A stretch of DNA of 64,000 bases. It comes from Patellaria atrata CBS 101060 (lineage: Eukaryota > Ascomycota > Dothideomycetes > Patellariales > Patellariaceae). Position numbers and translations under genes: made by a program. The DNA lies in NCBI GenBank assembly GCA_010093705.1, contig MU006089.1, positions 989,479 through 1,053,478 of the forward strand, read 5' to 3'. Positions 35,801 through 48,274 of this stretch are shown here, piece after piece. The first letter of the stretch is position 1. Each line of letters opens with the position of its first letter. The notes beneath the pieces were generated by a model. It worked only from the letters and a program-made list of their open reading frames with translations, was not told the origin of the DNA and did no database searches.

Positions 35801-38800
35801 TTTCCAAAGTGCATTCCGCTATCAGTGAGATCGGAATAACTTCTCTTGAAGATATTGAAGATGTGTATCCTTCTTCACCAATGCAACAAGGCTTACTCCT
35901 CAGTCAAATTAAGAATGCCGAGTTGTACTCTTACCACTGCAACTTCGAAATCCGCTCTACACAACCCGGGACATCTGTGGATATTGGGCGTTTTGCTCAG
36001 GCATGGCAAGCTGTGGTAGCGCGACATCCTGCGCTCAGAACCTGTTTCGCCAGTGCCACATTTGATGGAGCTCAGGATCAGATTGTGCTCAGAAAGGCCA
36101 CACCAAGGATCTCCTGGTTAGAAAGTTCGGATGAGAATGCCATCGTCCTTCTAAATGAGCAGCAACCAATCAACTGCCGCGATCTCCAACCACCTCATCG
36201 TATGATTATCTGCAAGACCGATTCTCAGCGTGTATTCTGCAGGCTTGAAATCAGTCACGCCATTTCCGACGGAACTTCCATGCCAATCCTATTGCGGGAT
36301 ATTATGAAAGCATACAGCGGAACTCTTCCCCACGACAAGTCTGGGCCTCGCTATAGCGATTACATTGCTTACCTACAGAGCATATCTAAGGAAGCTGACA
36401 TCAACTACTGGAAGACTTATCTTACTGACATTGAGCCATGCAACTTCCCAGCCATCAATGACAAGGCAGAAGGCGCTGGAGAGTTGAAATCGGTGACCGT
36501 AAATCTTGGAGACAACATTGATCTCCAGAGCTTCTGTACAAAACATGGTCTCACAGTATCCAACGTGCTGCAATTTGCTTGGGCCCTTGTTCTGCGACAC
36601 TATACCGGATCGAACGAAATCTGTTTTGGTTATTTGACCTCTGGTCGTGATGTTCCAGTAGCTGGAATCCAAGAAGCTATTGGAGCATTCATCAACATGC
36701 TTATTTGCCGTGTCAACTTCAACCCAGAGGTTTCAGTGTCTGACACTCTAGATAAGATCCAGTCAGACTTTGTCGCTAGCATGTCCCACCAGACCTGTTC
36801 TCTCGCCGATGTTCAACACGAGTTGGGTCTGTCCGGTACCGCGTTATTCAATACGGCCTACTCTTTCCAGAAGCGCGTAGGTGGTCAGGATTCGAAATCT
36901 GATGCCATTGATTTCGACGTACTCGATGCTCATGATCCAAGTGAGTATAGCGTAACGGTCAATGTTGAACAGATGGAGACTGGTACCGAAGTCAGCTTCA
37001 GCTACTGGTCGACTCACCTATCAGAAACCCAAGCGGAGAACTTAGCAAACACTTTCCACCACATCACGAATACCATAACCCAACGCCATGTTGGTACCAG
37101 AGCCATTAAGGAACTGGACTGCTTCGGAAAGCACGGCAAGCAACAAGTGCTAAGCTGGAACAAGACGCTCCCTGCAAAGGTCAACAAGTGCGTGCACCAG
37201 GCTATCAAAGAACAAGCACGTCTCCGCCCAGCATCGGCCCAGGCGATCTGCGCTTGGGATGTTGAATTGACCTTTACTGAACTCGAAGAATCTGCAATCC
37301 GCCTCGCCCATCACCTTCGCAGCTTGGGCGTTCGCCCTGGTGTTTTCGTTCCGCTGTGTTTCGAGAAGACTGGTTACGCCATTGTCTCTATGATGGCCGT
37401 CAATTTGGCCGGTGGTGCATTTGTTCCCCTCGACTTCTCGCATCCTGTTAGTCGCTTGAAGAATTTAATCGATAACGTCAAGGCCAGTGCAGTGCTTTGC
37501 TCTCCAAAGCACGCCGAGAAAGTGTCGTCTGCAGCACCTCTAGCTGTTCCGGTTGATGGAGCTTTCATTGCAAGCTTACCAACAGTTTCTTCATCGCTAC
37601 CGGAGGTCGATCCAGATAGTCCTTCATATGTCATCTTCACCTCCGGTACAACCGGAATGCCCAAAGGAACAGTTATTGAGCATGCAGCGTTCTGTACCAG
37701 CGCTACAGAGCATGCCAGATCTATGTATATGGACTCATCGTCTCGTGTATTCCAGTTTGCCTCTTACACTTTCGATGCAAGCGTCATGGAAATCTTGAGT
37801 ACACTTATTGTTGGTGGCTGCGTTTGCGTACCAAGCGAAGAGGAGCGTATGAACGACATCCCAGGAGCTATGGTCAAGAGGAATGTGAACTGGACCTTAT
37901 TGACACCCTCTGTTGCAAACACACTCAAGCCCGAATCGGTTCCTACCCTGAAAGTCTTAGTCACTGGAGGTGAAGCCATGTCATCTAGCCATATCTCCAA
38001 GTGGAAAAATCACTGCAGCATCATCAACGCCTACGGACCAAGTGAGTGCTCCGTCATTGCTACTACTAGCACGAAGGTCGACATCAACGGCTCTTTGGTG
38101 GACAGCGATACGTCGAACATTGGTCCTGCGGTCGGTGGTCGCTGCTGGGTTGTGGATCCCCAGAATCACAACCAGCTTGTCCCAGTTGGTGCAGTCGGAG
38201 AACTTGTTGTTGAAGGATGGATCGTGGCTCGAGAATACCTCAACGATCCTGCTAAAACAGCGGCGGCGTTTATTAGCAACACGACATGGGGCCCTGAGAT
38301 GGGAATCGCAAAGAATCAACGCATGTACAAGACGGGCGATCTAGTGAGATATAACTCTCGCGGACAGTTTGCCTTTATTTCGCGCAAGGATACCCAGATC
38401 AAGTTGAACGGCCAGCGTATCGAGCTCGGCGAAATCGAGCACAACATCAAAGCGTGTCTACCAGACACATGCCAATCCGCAGTGGAGCTCGTCGTACCAC
38501 AAGGAGGTCGCAGTGGTGCCAAAGCACTTGCTGTTTTCTACACCACGGAGAGCGCCAGAAGAGGCAGCACTCACAACGGCGACAAGTCTGCCCTATTCGC
38601 CTCTGACATGTCTCCTTCTGATGAACTCCTCCTACCTATGTCCGACGGTGCCCGTCTCATTGCGAAGAACCTCGAGAACTCTCTCGGAGGCGTGCTACCC
38701 GCATACATGATTCCCTCTATTTATGTACCAGTCGCTAAGCTCCCTTGGACCAGTTCCGGCAAACTTGACAGAAACCGACTCAAGACCATGGTACAGGCAT

Positions 38801-41800
38801 TGGCTAAAGAGACAATGGCACCATACAGACTCGCCAATGTCGCCTCCAAATCTAAGAAGGCTCCAATGTCCGAACTCGAGACTAAACTAGCCAAACTTTG
38901 GGAGATCATTCTCCAACTGAAACCAGGATCGGTTGCCAACGATGACAATTTCTTCAGACTATCTGGTGACAGTGTTGCAGCCATGCGTCTTGTTGCAGCT
39001 GCTCGCACTGAAGGTCTTGTCCTAACGGTGATCAACATCTTCCGCAATCCCAAGCTCGCTGAGATGGCTAGTGCATGCACCATCTTGGAAGACGATGATT
39101 TGACTGTTCTCAAACCTTTCGATCTACTTCTAAAGGGCGAATCCAAGGAAGCCACGATCGCGGATCTGGCTTCAGAGTGTCAAACCAAACCCGAAGCCTT
39201 GGAGGACGCTTACCCAGTCAGTGCACTTCAGGAGGGTCTCATAACCCTGACTATCAAGCAACCCGGAGCGTACGTGGCTCGGAATGTCTTCCGCCTTCCC
39301 TTACATGTTGATATCAATCGCTTCAAAGCAGCCTGGCACAAGGTTGTGGCGGAAGTTGATATCCTTCGTACTCGCATAGTCAACACGAAAGCTGGTTCCT
39401 TCATTCAAGTAGTAATGAAGGAGGACCCAATCACATGGAATTCTGCCCCAGATTATGACTCTGTGTTGGCTCAACCAAGCCATCTTCCTTCAAGGAATGG
39501 TGGTCAATTACAGCGTTTCACCATCACGGAAATTGACACCGCAGCTGAGGCAAGATACTTCATCTGGGAGATTCATCACGCGTTGTACGACGGTTGGAGC
39601 ATGCCTTTAGTTCTCAAGAGGGTTGAATCCGCGTACTTTAATACAGCGTCAAACGTGCCAAAAGCTCCTTACGCTCAATTCATCAAGTATCTCCGCCTAA
39701 CCGATCAGAAGGCTTCTGATACTTTCTGGAAGAACAAGCTAGCAGACTCATCCTCCATGCAATTCCCCGAGCTGCCTCATTCTTCTGCCGAGCGCACTCA
39801 CGATGGCCGCGTTTTCTCCCACAGTGCACCAATCAAGATTACTAGTGGCGACATCACAATGCCGACAGTCATCCGCGCTGCATGGACTTTCCTCATAGCT
39901 GCCTACACAGGCGCTGACGACGTAGTCTTCGGTGAAACCTTGACCGGTAGAGATGTCTCAGTCCCTGGCATCACCGATATTGTCGGTCCAACGCTTACAA
40001 CAGTACCAACAAGACTTCAGCTCGATCGCAGCATTACTGTCAAGGAATTCTTGAACAGAATCCAAGAAGCATCCACGGCGGCAATTCCCTACCAGCATGC
40101 TGGTCTGCAGCATATCAAGAGACTGAACGATGATACTGCAAGGGCATGTGACTTCCAGAATCTTCTCGTCATCCAAACTGCAGAAGGAAGGATGAACGAT
40201 GGATTATGGGATCCTCAAAGCAGCGGTGTTGGCTCGAACTTCTTCACCATGCCACTCGTTGTGGAATGCAGAGCCGGTCCAAGCGATGTTGAACTAGACA
40301 TCCATCATGACGCAAATATTCTGTCCCCATGGCAAGCAGAGAGACTTGCCTTCCAATTTGAAACTGTTCTCTCCCAGATCAATTCCTCCCTACTTGAAGG
40401 TGGTAATCGCTTGGTCGCAGATATCAGCTCCTTCAGCCCACAAGATCAAGAGATGATCAGCAGCTGGAATGCCCATGAACCACAACCACTCAACCTCACA
40501 ATCCACGGATTGTTCAAACGGATTGCTCGATCTCAACCCGAAGCGGAGGCTATCTGTGCATGGGATATGAATTTGACATACAGGGAGCTCGAGGACCGAG
40601 CATCAGCATTGGCTTCCTGCCTTGTTGAGCTAGGTGTCGGACGCGGCGTTCTAGTACCTGTTTGTGTTGATAAATCCGCAGTCGGAATCGTATCATACCT
40701 AGCCGTACTCATGGCTAACGGGACCTTTGTGCCATTAGATCCAAGCCATCCCATCGAACGACATATCCAAGTCTTCAAGGATACTGAAGCAACCATTCTT
40801 ATCTGCTCACCTCAATACCAAGAACGATACGCTAGCAGTGTTAAGGCTATAATTGTTGCCAACAAGGAAACCATGATGAGCCTACCGCCAGCAACATCCA
40901 TTCTGGAGGAGGCCACCGCAGCGACGCCTGACGATACTGCTTACGGAATCTACACTTCCGGTTCCACTGGTAATCCGAAGGCTGTTATGGTCTCTCATAA
41001 CGCATTTGTTACCAGTTCCGAGGCTTACAGGACAGCAATGCTGATGGAACCGAATTCACGAGTCTTCCAGTTCGCTTCGTACACTTTCGATGTCGGTCTT
41101 ATGGAAGTCTTCACAACGCTAACATATGGAGGATGCGTCTGCTCTCCCAGTGAAGATGAGAGGACCAGGAACGTTGGTGGAGCGCTTGCCTCATTAGCCT
41201 GCACATGGGCTTTCTTGACTCCATCAGTGGCTAGCATCATTGATCCGTCTGCTGTTCCATCTATGAGAGTCCTTGTTACTGGTGGCGAAGCAATGTCCAT
41301 CGAGACTGTTACGATGTGGGCAGACAAGCTTACACTCGTGAACGGTTATGGCCCAACTGAGGCCGCTGTTATTGCTGTGGTCAACAATCGCGTCTCCGAG
41401 CAGAAGGATCCTTCCAACATTGGTAAAGGTCATGGAACTTGCATTGCCTGGATCACCGACGCCAACAACCATGACCGACTTGCTCCTGTCGGCTGTATCG
41501 GTGAGTTAATCCTTGAAGGCCCAATTCTTGCGAAGGAATATCTCAACAACCCGGAGAAGACCGCATCATCATTCATTGATGCACCTTCTTGGCAATCAAA
41601 CTTCGCAAGGCGAGATGGTCAGCAACGTCGCATTTATAAAACCGGTGATCTTGTCAAGTACAACGAAGATGGTAGCTTTATGTTCCTCGGCCGCAAGGAT
41701 AACCAAGTGAAACTCAACGGCCAACGTCTTGAACTTGGAGAAATTGAACATCGTCTTGAGATTTCTGCAGATGTCCGCCACGCAGTCGTTGTCATGCCAA

Positions 41801-44800
41801 AGAAGGGACCATGCTCGAAACGTCTGGTAGCCGTTGTAGCTTTCAACGGCGAGGAAGGCGAAGATACGTCGCTCACTGCTGGTGAAGGCGCACTTGTTTG
41901 CGAAGAGAATCAATCGAAATCAACATTGACCAAGCTTTCTAAAGCCAGACGCAACGTGGCTGACCATCTTCCGCCATACATGGTTCCTACCGTATGGGTA
42001 CCAGTCAATGCGATTCCCCTTCTTGTATCTGGTAAATTAGACAGGAAGCAAGTTGAGCGCTGGGTGATCTCTATGGATGAGACAACCTATGATCGCGTCA
42101 TGGGCTACGAGGAAGACGAAGATTCGGCCGCTCCGACAACTGCCACTTCCAAACTTCTGCAGACTATCTGGTCTAAGGTCCTCAATATCCCCATCGAAAG
42201 GGTCAAACCCAACCGTTCGTTCATGCAACTTGGTGGTGACAGTATTACAGCCATGCAGGTTGTCGCAAGGTGCAGGAAGGAAAATATTACCAACCTTTCG
42301 CTCCATGACGTTCTTCGCAGCAAGGGGGTGGCGCAACTTGCACTAGTTGCTGGTACAGGCCATCAAATCTCATATCAAGAAGAGAAGGTTGATCAGGATT
42401 TCGAACTTTCACCGATTCAGCAATTGTATATGCAATGTGCTGGAAATCTTCCAAGGGGAGGCCATTTCAACCAGAGTTTCTCGCTCAAAATCACGCAGAA
42501 AGCAGAAGGTAAGACCGTGCTCCAGGCTATCAAGACGATCGTCTCTCAGCACAGTATGTTACGATCAAGATTCAGAAAACAAGCCTCCGGCGAGTGGAGA
42601 CAACGCATTACTACGGAAGTGGACTCTTCCTTCAGATTCCGAGAAATCAATGTTCCCTCCAAAGAGGAGATCATCCCAGGAGTCGAGGATAGCCAGAAAT
42701 GTTTGGACGTAATCGAAGGACCTGTCTTTGCAGTCGATCTCTACAACATCAACGGCGGCGAACAAATGATTTTCCTAGCTGCCCACCATCTTATCATTGA
42801 TATGGTGTCTTGGAGAGTCATTCTAGGAGATCTGGAGGAGTTTCTGAAAACAAACGCTCTCTCCGAAGAGAAGGGTTTGTCGTTCCAGACTTGGTTGTGC
42901 TTGCAACAGGACCGCGCCCAACGCATGGTCCAAAAGGGCAACAAGGTACTACCATTCAAGATTGCACCCGCGGAAATGGCTTTCTGGGGCATGGATACTA
43001 CACCTAACACCTACGCCGATGTCATTTCTGAAGGCTTCGCCATGGACAAAGCATTGACGGAACCAGCGATCCAGGGCTGCCATTCCAGCTTGCGTACTGA
43101 GCCCATTGACCTGTTCTTAGCTGTGCTTTCACACGCTTTCAGTCGCATTTTCACCGACAGAAACACTCCAACCGTATACAACGAAGGTCACGGACGTGAA
43201 GTCTGGGACACAAGCATCGATCTAACCCGCACCATCGGTTGGTTCACTACTATCTGCCCTGTTCACGTTCCCATTGACAGAGAAGAGGACGATGTGGTAG
43301 AGACTGTGCGCAGAATGAAGGATCTTCGACGCCAAGTACCTGGCAATGGACGTGACTACTTCGCTCACCGTTACCTCACAGCCGAAGGAAAATGGCAATT
43401 CGCCGATCACATGCCAATGGAAATCATCTTTAATTACCTTGGACGCATGCAGCAATTGGAGGCCGACGACTCTCTACTACAGCAGATGGACTTCGTAGAG
43501 AAGAAGGAAGACCAGACACGCGTGTCCGACGTAGGTGCTAATACCCCGAGAATGGCACTTTTCGAAATCTCCACCGCTGTTATGGAAGATAAAATCCAAT
43601 TCACGTTCTTGTTCAACAAGAAGATGAAGCATCAAGATCGTATCCGACAGTGGCTCAAGGAAACTGAGCGCCTCATGCGACAAGCAGTCAAGGGGCTCAT
43701 GCGCGTTAAACCTGAGCCTACTCTGGCCGATTACCCACTATTGCCAATTACTTACGAGGGTATCAAGAAATTGGTCGACGAGACCTTCCCCAAGCATGGA
43801 ATTTCCCATCACGACGAAATCGAGGATATTTACCCATGTGCGCCAATGCAAGAAGGTCTCCTACTTGCTCAGCTCAAGGATCCCCGCGCATATCTATTTA
43901 ATACAATCTTCGATCTCAGCTCACCCAAAGGAGAAAAGATTGATGGTAGGCGATTGCTGAAGGCGTGGCAAAAGGTTGTTGACCGGCACCCTGCCCTCAG
44001 AACTTTATTCGTTGATTCCGTCTACAAGGGCGGTGTCTTCGATCAGATTGTAATTGCACACGCCGAAAGCGGAGCCCTTTTCTACGAGTGCGAAAATTAT
44101 GAGGAGGCGTTCAAGAAACTCGACAACATCCATCTTACAGAGACCCAGTACCTCGAGCATCCAAGACTCCCTCATCAGTTCACTGCGTGCCAGACAAAAG
44201 ATGGTCAAGTTTTGATGAAGCTTGAGATCAATCACGCAGTCATTGACGGTGGATCTGCTTCCAATCTGCTGCATGACATAGCTGCTGCCTATGAAGACCG
44301 CTTAACTCCTGGCTCTGGACCTCTTTACAGCGATTATATTTCATACATTAGAAGCGGCCCTCCAAGTGCTGACGTCAAGTTCTGGAAGGAATATCTCTAC
44401 GAACTTCAACCATGCTACTTCCCTGTCATCAACACTGCACAGGATGCGTTGGAGCAGAAACGCCTCGCTTCCGTGGCGATCAAATTTGATCGATTCGCAG
44501 AGCTACAAACTCTTTGTGAAAACCGAAAGGTTACCATGTCCAACATTATGCAAGCTACTTGGGCAATGATCCTACGCAAGTACACAGGGGCTCAAGATGT
44601 CTGCTTCGGGTATCTTACATCAGGCCGTGACGTTGATGTGAAAGGTATCCAGGAAGCTGTCGGAGCTTTCATTAACATGTTGGTCTGTCGCGTTCAATTC
44701 ACTGCTTCTGCAACACTCGCGGACGTTTTTCAGAGAGTGCAAAACGACTTCTTGGACTCCCTCCCTTATCAGCATTGTTCCTTGGCTCAAGTCCAGCATG

Positions 44801-47676
44801 ATCTTGGACTTGCTGGTAAACCACTCTTCAATACCGCCGTTTCTATCCAGAATCACTCCATGGCCAGTGACGCCGCCGAGGAGACAATTATCTTCGAGCC
44901 TACATCCGCTCACGATCCTAGCGAAGTAAGATACCAATTCTACTTATATAATGACCAGTTTCTAATCATATTTTAGTACGTCTTGACCGTCAATATTGAG
45001 ACAGCGCGTAACGATGAGGGTGTCGTCTTCCGATACTGGACAAATATCGTTTCAGACGCACAAGCAGAACAAATTGCTGCTGATTTTGCACAGGTGCTTT
45101 CAGGCATCATTGATGAGCCAGACCAAGCGGTCATTCAAGTAGGAAAACCACAAGAAGTCAAGATGGAGCAGGTACAAGTACCAGAAAAGACTCCTGTAGT
45201 CGGAATGGACGCTTTCGAAATGACTGCGTTGTTGAGGAGTATTGTGAAGGAGTGTGTTGGTGAAGTCATTCAACAGATGTTCAAGGATGGAGAATTAGTG
45301 AGATACAACAAAGGTGGAGTCAATGATATTGGCGAAGAGATTGGCGAAAAGATTGAAAGGACGGCGATAAAGAGAGTGCAGACTATCAAGCCCGAGGAGG
45401 AGCAGCATCAGCAGCAGCAGCAGGAGATCAAAGCAGTGGAACCAATCCCACCAACTACCGTCGAGATAGAACCTCGTGATGTCGATGATCTAAGGAAGAA
45501 GGTCGCGTCACTTTGGAGTACCGTCCTGGAAGTACCTGAAGCGACGATTGAGAACGACGACAGCTTCTTCGCGGCAGGAGGTGATTCAATCCTCGCGATG
45601 AATATGGTAGGTATGGCTCGCGAGCAAGGTCTGCCTATGATTGTTGCAGATATCTTCCGTAATCCGGTTTTCGAAGAACTCGTCAATGCCGTCGCAAATA
45701 ATCAACTGGACGAACTAGCGGAGTCGGGTGCCACTGCGCAAGCAGTCATCGACTTGGTCAACGATCAGAAACCCGTCACGACTGTTGTGAAGCTCGAACA
45801 CAAGTCTTACGAGCCATTCTCTCTGCTCCGTACGAACCAAGTCGAGGACTTCCTTCAAGATCACATTTGCCCTAGGATCCACGTTTTCCGAGGTGGAGTT
45901 GCAGATGTATACCCTGTGACTGACTTCCAAGGCCTTGCAGTTACAGGAGCACTCCTCGAATCTAAATGGATGCTTAACTGCTTCTACTTGGAAGGAAATG
46001 GTGATGTTGATGTGGCTAAACTGAAGCGCAGCCTTTACCGTGTTGTTGAATCATTCGACATCCTGCGTACAGTATTCCTTTCCCACGAAGACCAATTCCT
46101 TCAAGTTGTTCTTCGACATCTCAAGCCAGAATTCTCCGTGGTCGACACAGATCAAGACTTGGCAGAGTTCACGTCCGAGCTATATCAAGCCAGTCGCAAG
46201 AACAGTCCTAAGATGGGAGAGTCGTACGTCCAGTTCACCTTAGTCAAACACAAGGGATCCAAACAGCACCGCATCCTTATGCGCATCTCTCACGCTCAAT
46301 ACGACGGTGTTTGCTTGCCGAGAATCCTCATGGCACTCCAAGAAGCGTATGTTGGTAATTCTATTCCTTCAACGCCACCGTTCGCGACATTCGTCAGGAG
46401 CTCAACGGGAGAGGCGTCAGATGCTAGCTTCAAATACTGGAAGAATCTCCTACAAGGCTCGAAGATGACCAACATCATTCAACGTCCTGGTCCCAACTAT
46501 ACTGTCAGCGCAACTACCACTATCAAGCGTGTTGCTACTCTTCCCTCTCTGTCGTCAGTCAACGTCACCCCTGCGACGGTAATCAAAGCTGCATGGGCTG
46601 TGACTCTTGCACAGCTTTCCGCCAACTCGGATATCGTCTTTGGACACGTTATCAGCGGAAGAAATGCCAACGTGTCGGGTGTCGACAAGATTGTTGGACC
46701 TTGCTTGAACATGGTTCCGGTTAGAGTCAAATTCCAACCATCATGGACGGTACTCGATCTTCTTCGCTTCGTCCAGGACCAACAAATCTCTAACATGCCA
46801 TTTGAGTCGCTCGGATTCCGTGAAATCACCAAACACTGCACTGAATGGCCAGACTGGACAACATTCACTTCGGTCGTTCAGCACCAAAATATTGAACAGG
46901 GCGGCACTGTCTCATTGGGTACCAACGAATACACTCTTGGTGCCCTCGGATCCCAGGACGACTTCGCAGATTTCACCATCGTCTCAACGCCTGTGTTAGG
47001 CGAACCTGATCGCATCGAAATCTGCTTGAGCTATCCACAAAATCCTTCAGTGACTGCCACATTTGCCAACAACCTTCTCGACACTCTCTGCGACCTCGCC
47101 AGCAAATTCGCCGAGGAACCATCCGCAGATCTCCCATCTCCAACAGAGTTTGACATGATGAAGAAGAACACTCTGAAGGACACTATGGAGAAGCCGGCCA
47201 CAACGGCAGCGACAGCCGATCTTACTGGTTTAAGCAAAGAGGAGCTTTTATCACTTTCCAATACCCTCACCCGCGCTTGGTCAGCAGTCCTCCGGGACGA
47301 AAAGGGTGGCTACGTTACCATCTACCCCACATCATCATTCTACGAGCTTGGAGGAGACATCATGGATCTCGCTCGTGTCGCTCAGCTTTTGGCACAGGAT
47401 GGTTTCTACATCCGTATTGAGGATCTGGTCGACCACCCGATCATGCTCGAGCAGTTGGCTCTTCTCTCTCTTGCGAATGCTGGTGAGAAGGAGAAGGAGA
47501 AGGAGTTGGACTTGTTCCATAGCAATTCGTCGTCGAGTACGCTACAGGAGCCGGAACATATTGTTGTGAGGCAGAATAGCAAGGAGGGTCTTTGGGCCAA
47601 GAGTGTGGGACGGTTTGCGAAGAAGTTTACTAGAAAGAGGTCGGATAGGGAGGTCCCTAGAGCATTGGATGTTTGA
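23821..47676 (+). CDS. Giant nonribosomal peptide synthetase, 5 A domains, 3 E domains
   Basis: Assembles a peptide on carrier-bound phosphopantetheine. Four exons: 23821-24336, 24418-29484, 29557-44925, 44977-47676, giving 7,883 residues; introns 2 and 3 are clear. Intron 1 is less certain (GTCAGT donor chosen for phase; a 33-base alternative 24372-24404 also stays open). Order: truncated C; A1 (about 244-753), T1 (Ser818), E1 (HHLCID 997), C1 (GHTIMDG 1476); A2 (1785-2294), T2 (Ser2356), C2 (HHALYDG 2559); A3 (2865-3374), T3 (Ser3441), E2 (HHLSID 3621), C3 (SHAISDG 4094); A4 (4406-4935), T4 (Ser5000), C4 (HHALYDG 5201); A5 (5510-6026), T5 (Ser6090), E3 (HHLIID 6271), C5 (NHAVIDG 6753); T6 (Ser7188), terminal C (SHAQYDG 7422), T7-like (GGDI, Ile7779). 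No thioesterase or reductase; release is probably by the terminal C domain. Every A domain keeps its core TSG(S/T)TG and SGKLDR motifs. Predicted D-L-D-L-D pentapeptide. The product is unknown. Confidence 0.95.
24337..24417 (+). other. NRPS intron 1 (uncertain borders)
   Basis: The first NRPS frame stops at 24,373-24,375 and the long frame begins by 24,418, so an intron is required. Option A is 24,337-24,417 (GTCAGT to AG, phase 0). Option B is 24,372-24,404 (33 bases, phase 2), very short for a fungus. Both keep the frame open; cDNA would decide. Confidence 0.55.
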
Positions 47677-48274
47677 GATGGTGTATGGGATATAGTATAG
47701 TACATCTATTTTGTTTTTCATTCGGAGGGTTTTCTTGTCACTTGGCGCATCGGATGGGTTGTACAGTACACGGTTTGGATCTTTCGCTCATATAATTTCA
47801 TATCACTTTTCCTATGTATGGGGTCTAGGTATGGGTATAGGTTTGGGTTCGGTTACGGATATGGGTTTCGTATGGGTCTGGTTGTACTCTCACTATGTTC
47901 ACTAGTATAGATCTCTTTATAGTAGCAACATATGCTCTTCTAGTCATAATTGTCCCATCCTGTGCAGCCTTAAGTGATTTCTACATTAATAACAGCTAAA
48001 TAATACCTCTTCCCATACAAGACTACCTACTCAGCCGGTGACATTACCTTACTGTTACCATTTAGTCATACTCATATTTCAAGCGGGGTAGGTGCTGAAA
48101 ACAGCATATACTCCGAAATCGGTGAGGTGGGGGTCAAACTGAACTATACAAACAGTGACGAACAGACGCGAAGAGTCATGCACCCAGAAGAAACTTACAC
48201 CATATATAGTTTTCATACTTTCACAAACCCCCCAATTTCTTCTCAAATACTCCAATTCTCGCTCAGCACCAACC
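47677..48274. promoter_or_regulatory. NRPS 3' flank and SerC promoter
   Basis: About 600 bases. A G-rich imperfect repeat of TATGGGT/GGTTTG-type words spans roughly 47,815-47,885. A TATATA box at 48,203-48,208 lies about 67 bases upstream of the chosen SerC ATG, a good distance for a core promoter, and a pyrimidine-rich leader follows. Confidence 0.5.
48203..48208 (+). promoter_or_regulatory. TATA box of phosphoserine aminotransferase gene
   Basis: TATATA in the context CCATATATAG, about 67 bases before the SerC start codon. This argues that the upstream in-frame ATG-like start at 48,155 lies in the promoter and is not used. Confidence 0.5.

Noticed and set aside
48155-48274. N-terminal extension of SerC
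   Set aside because: It overlaps a TATA box and precedes the conserved family start at 48,275.
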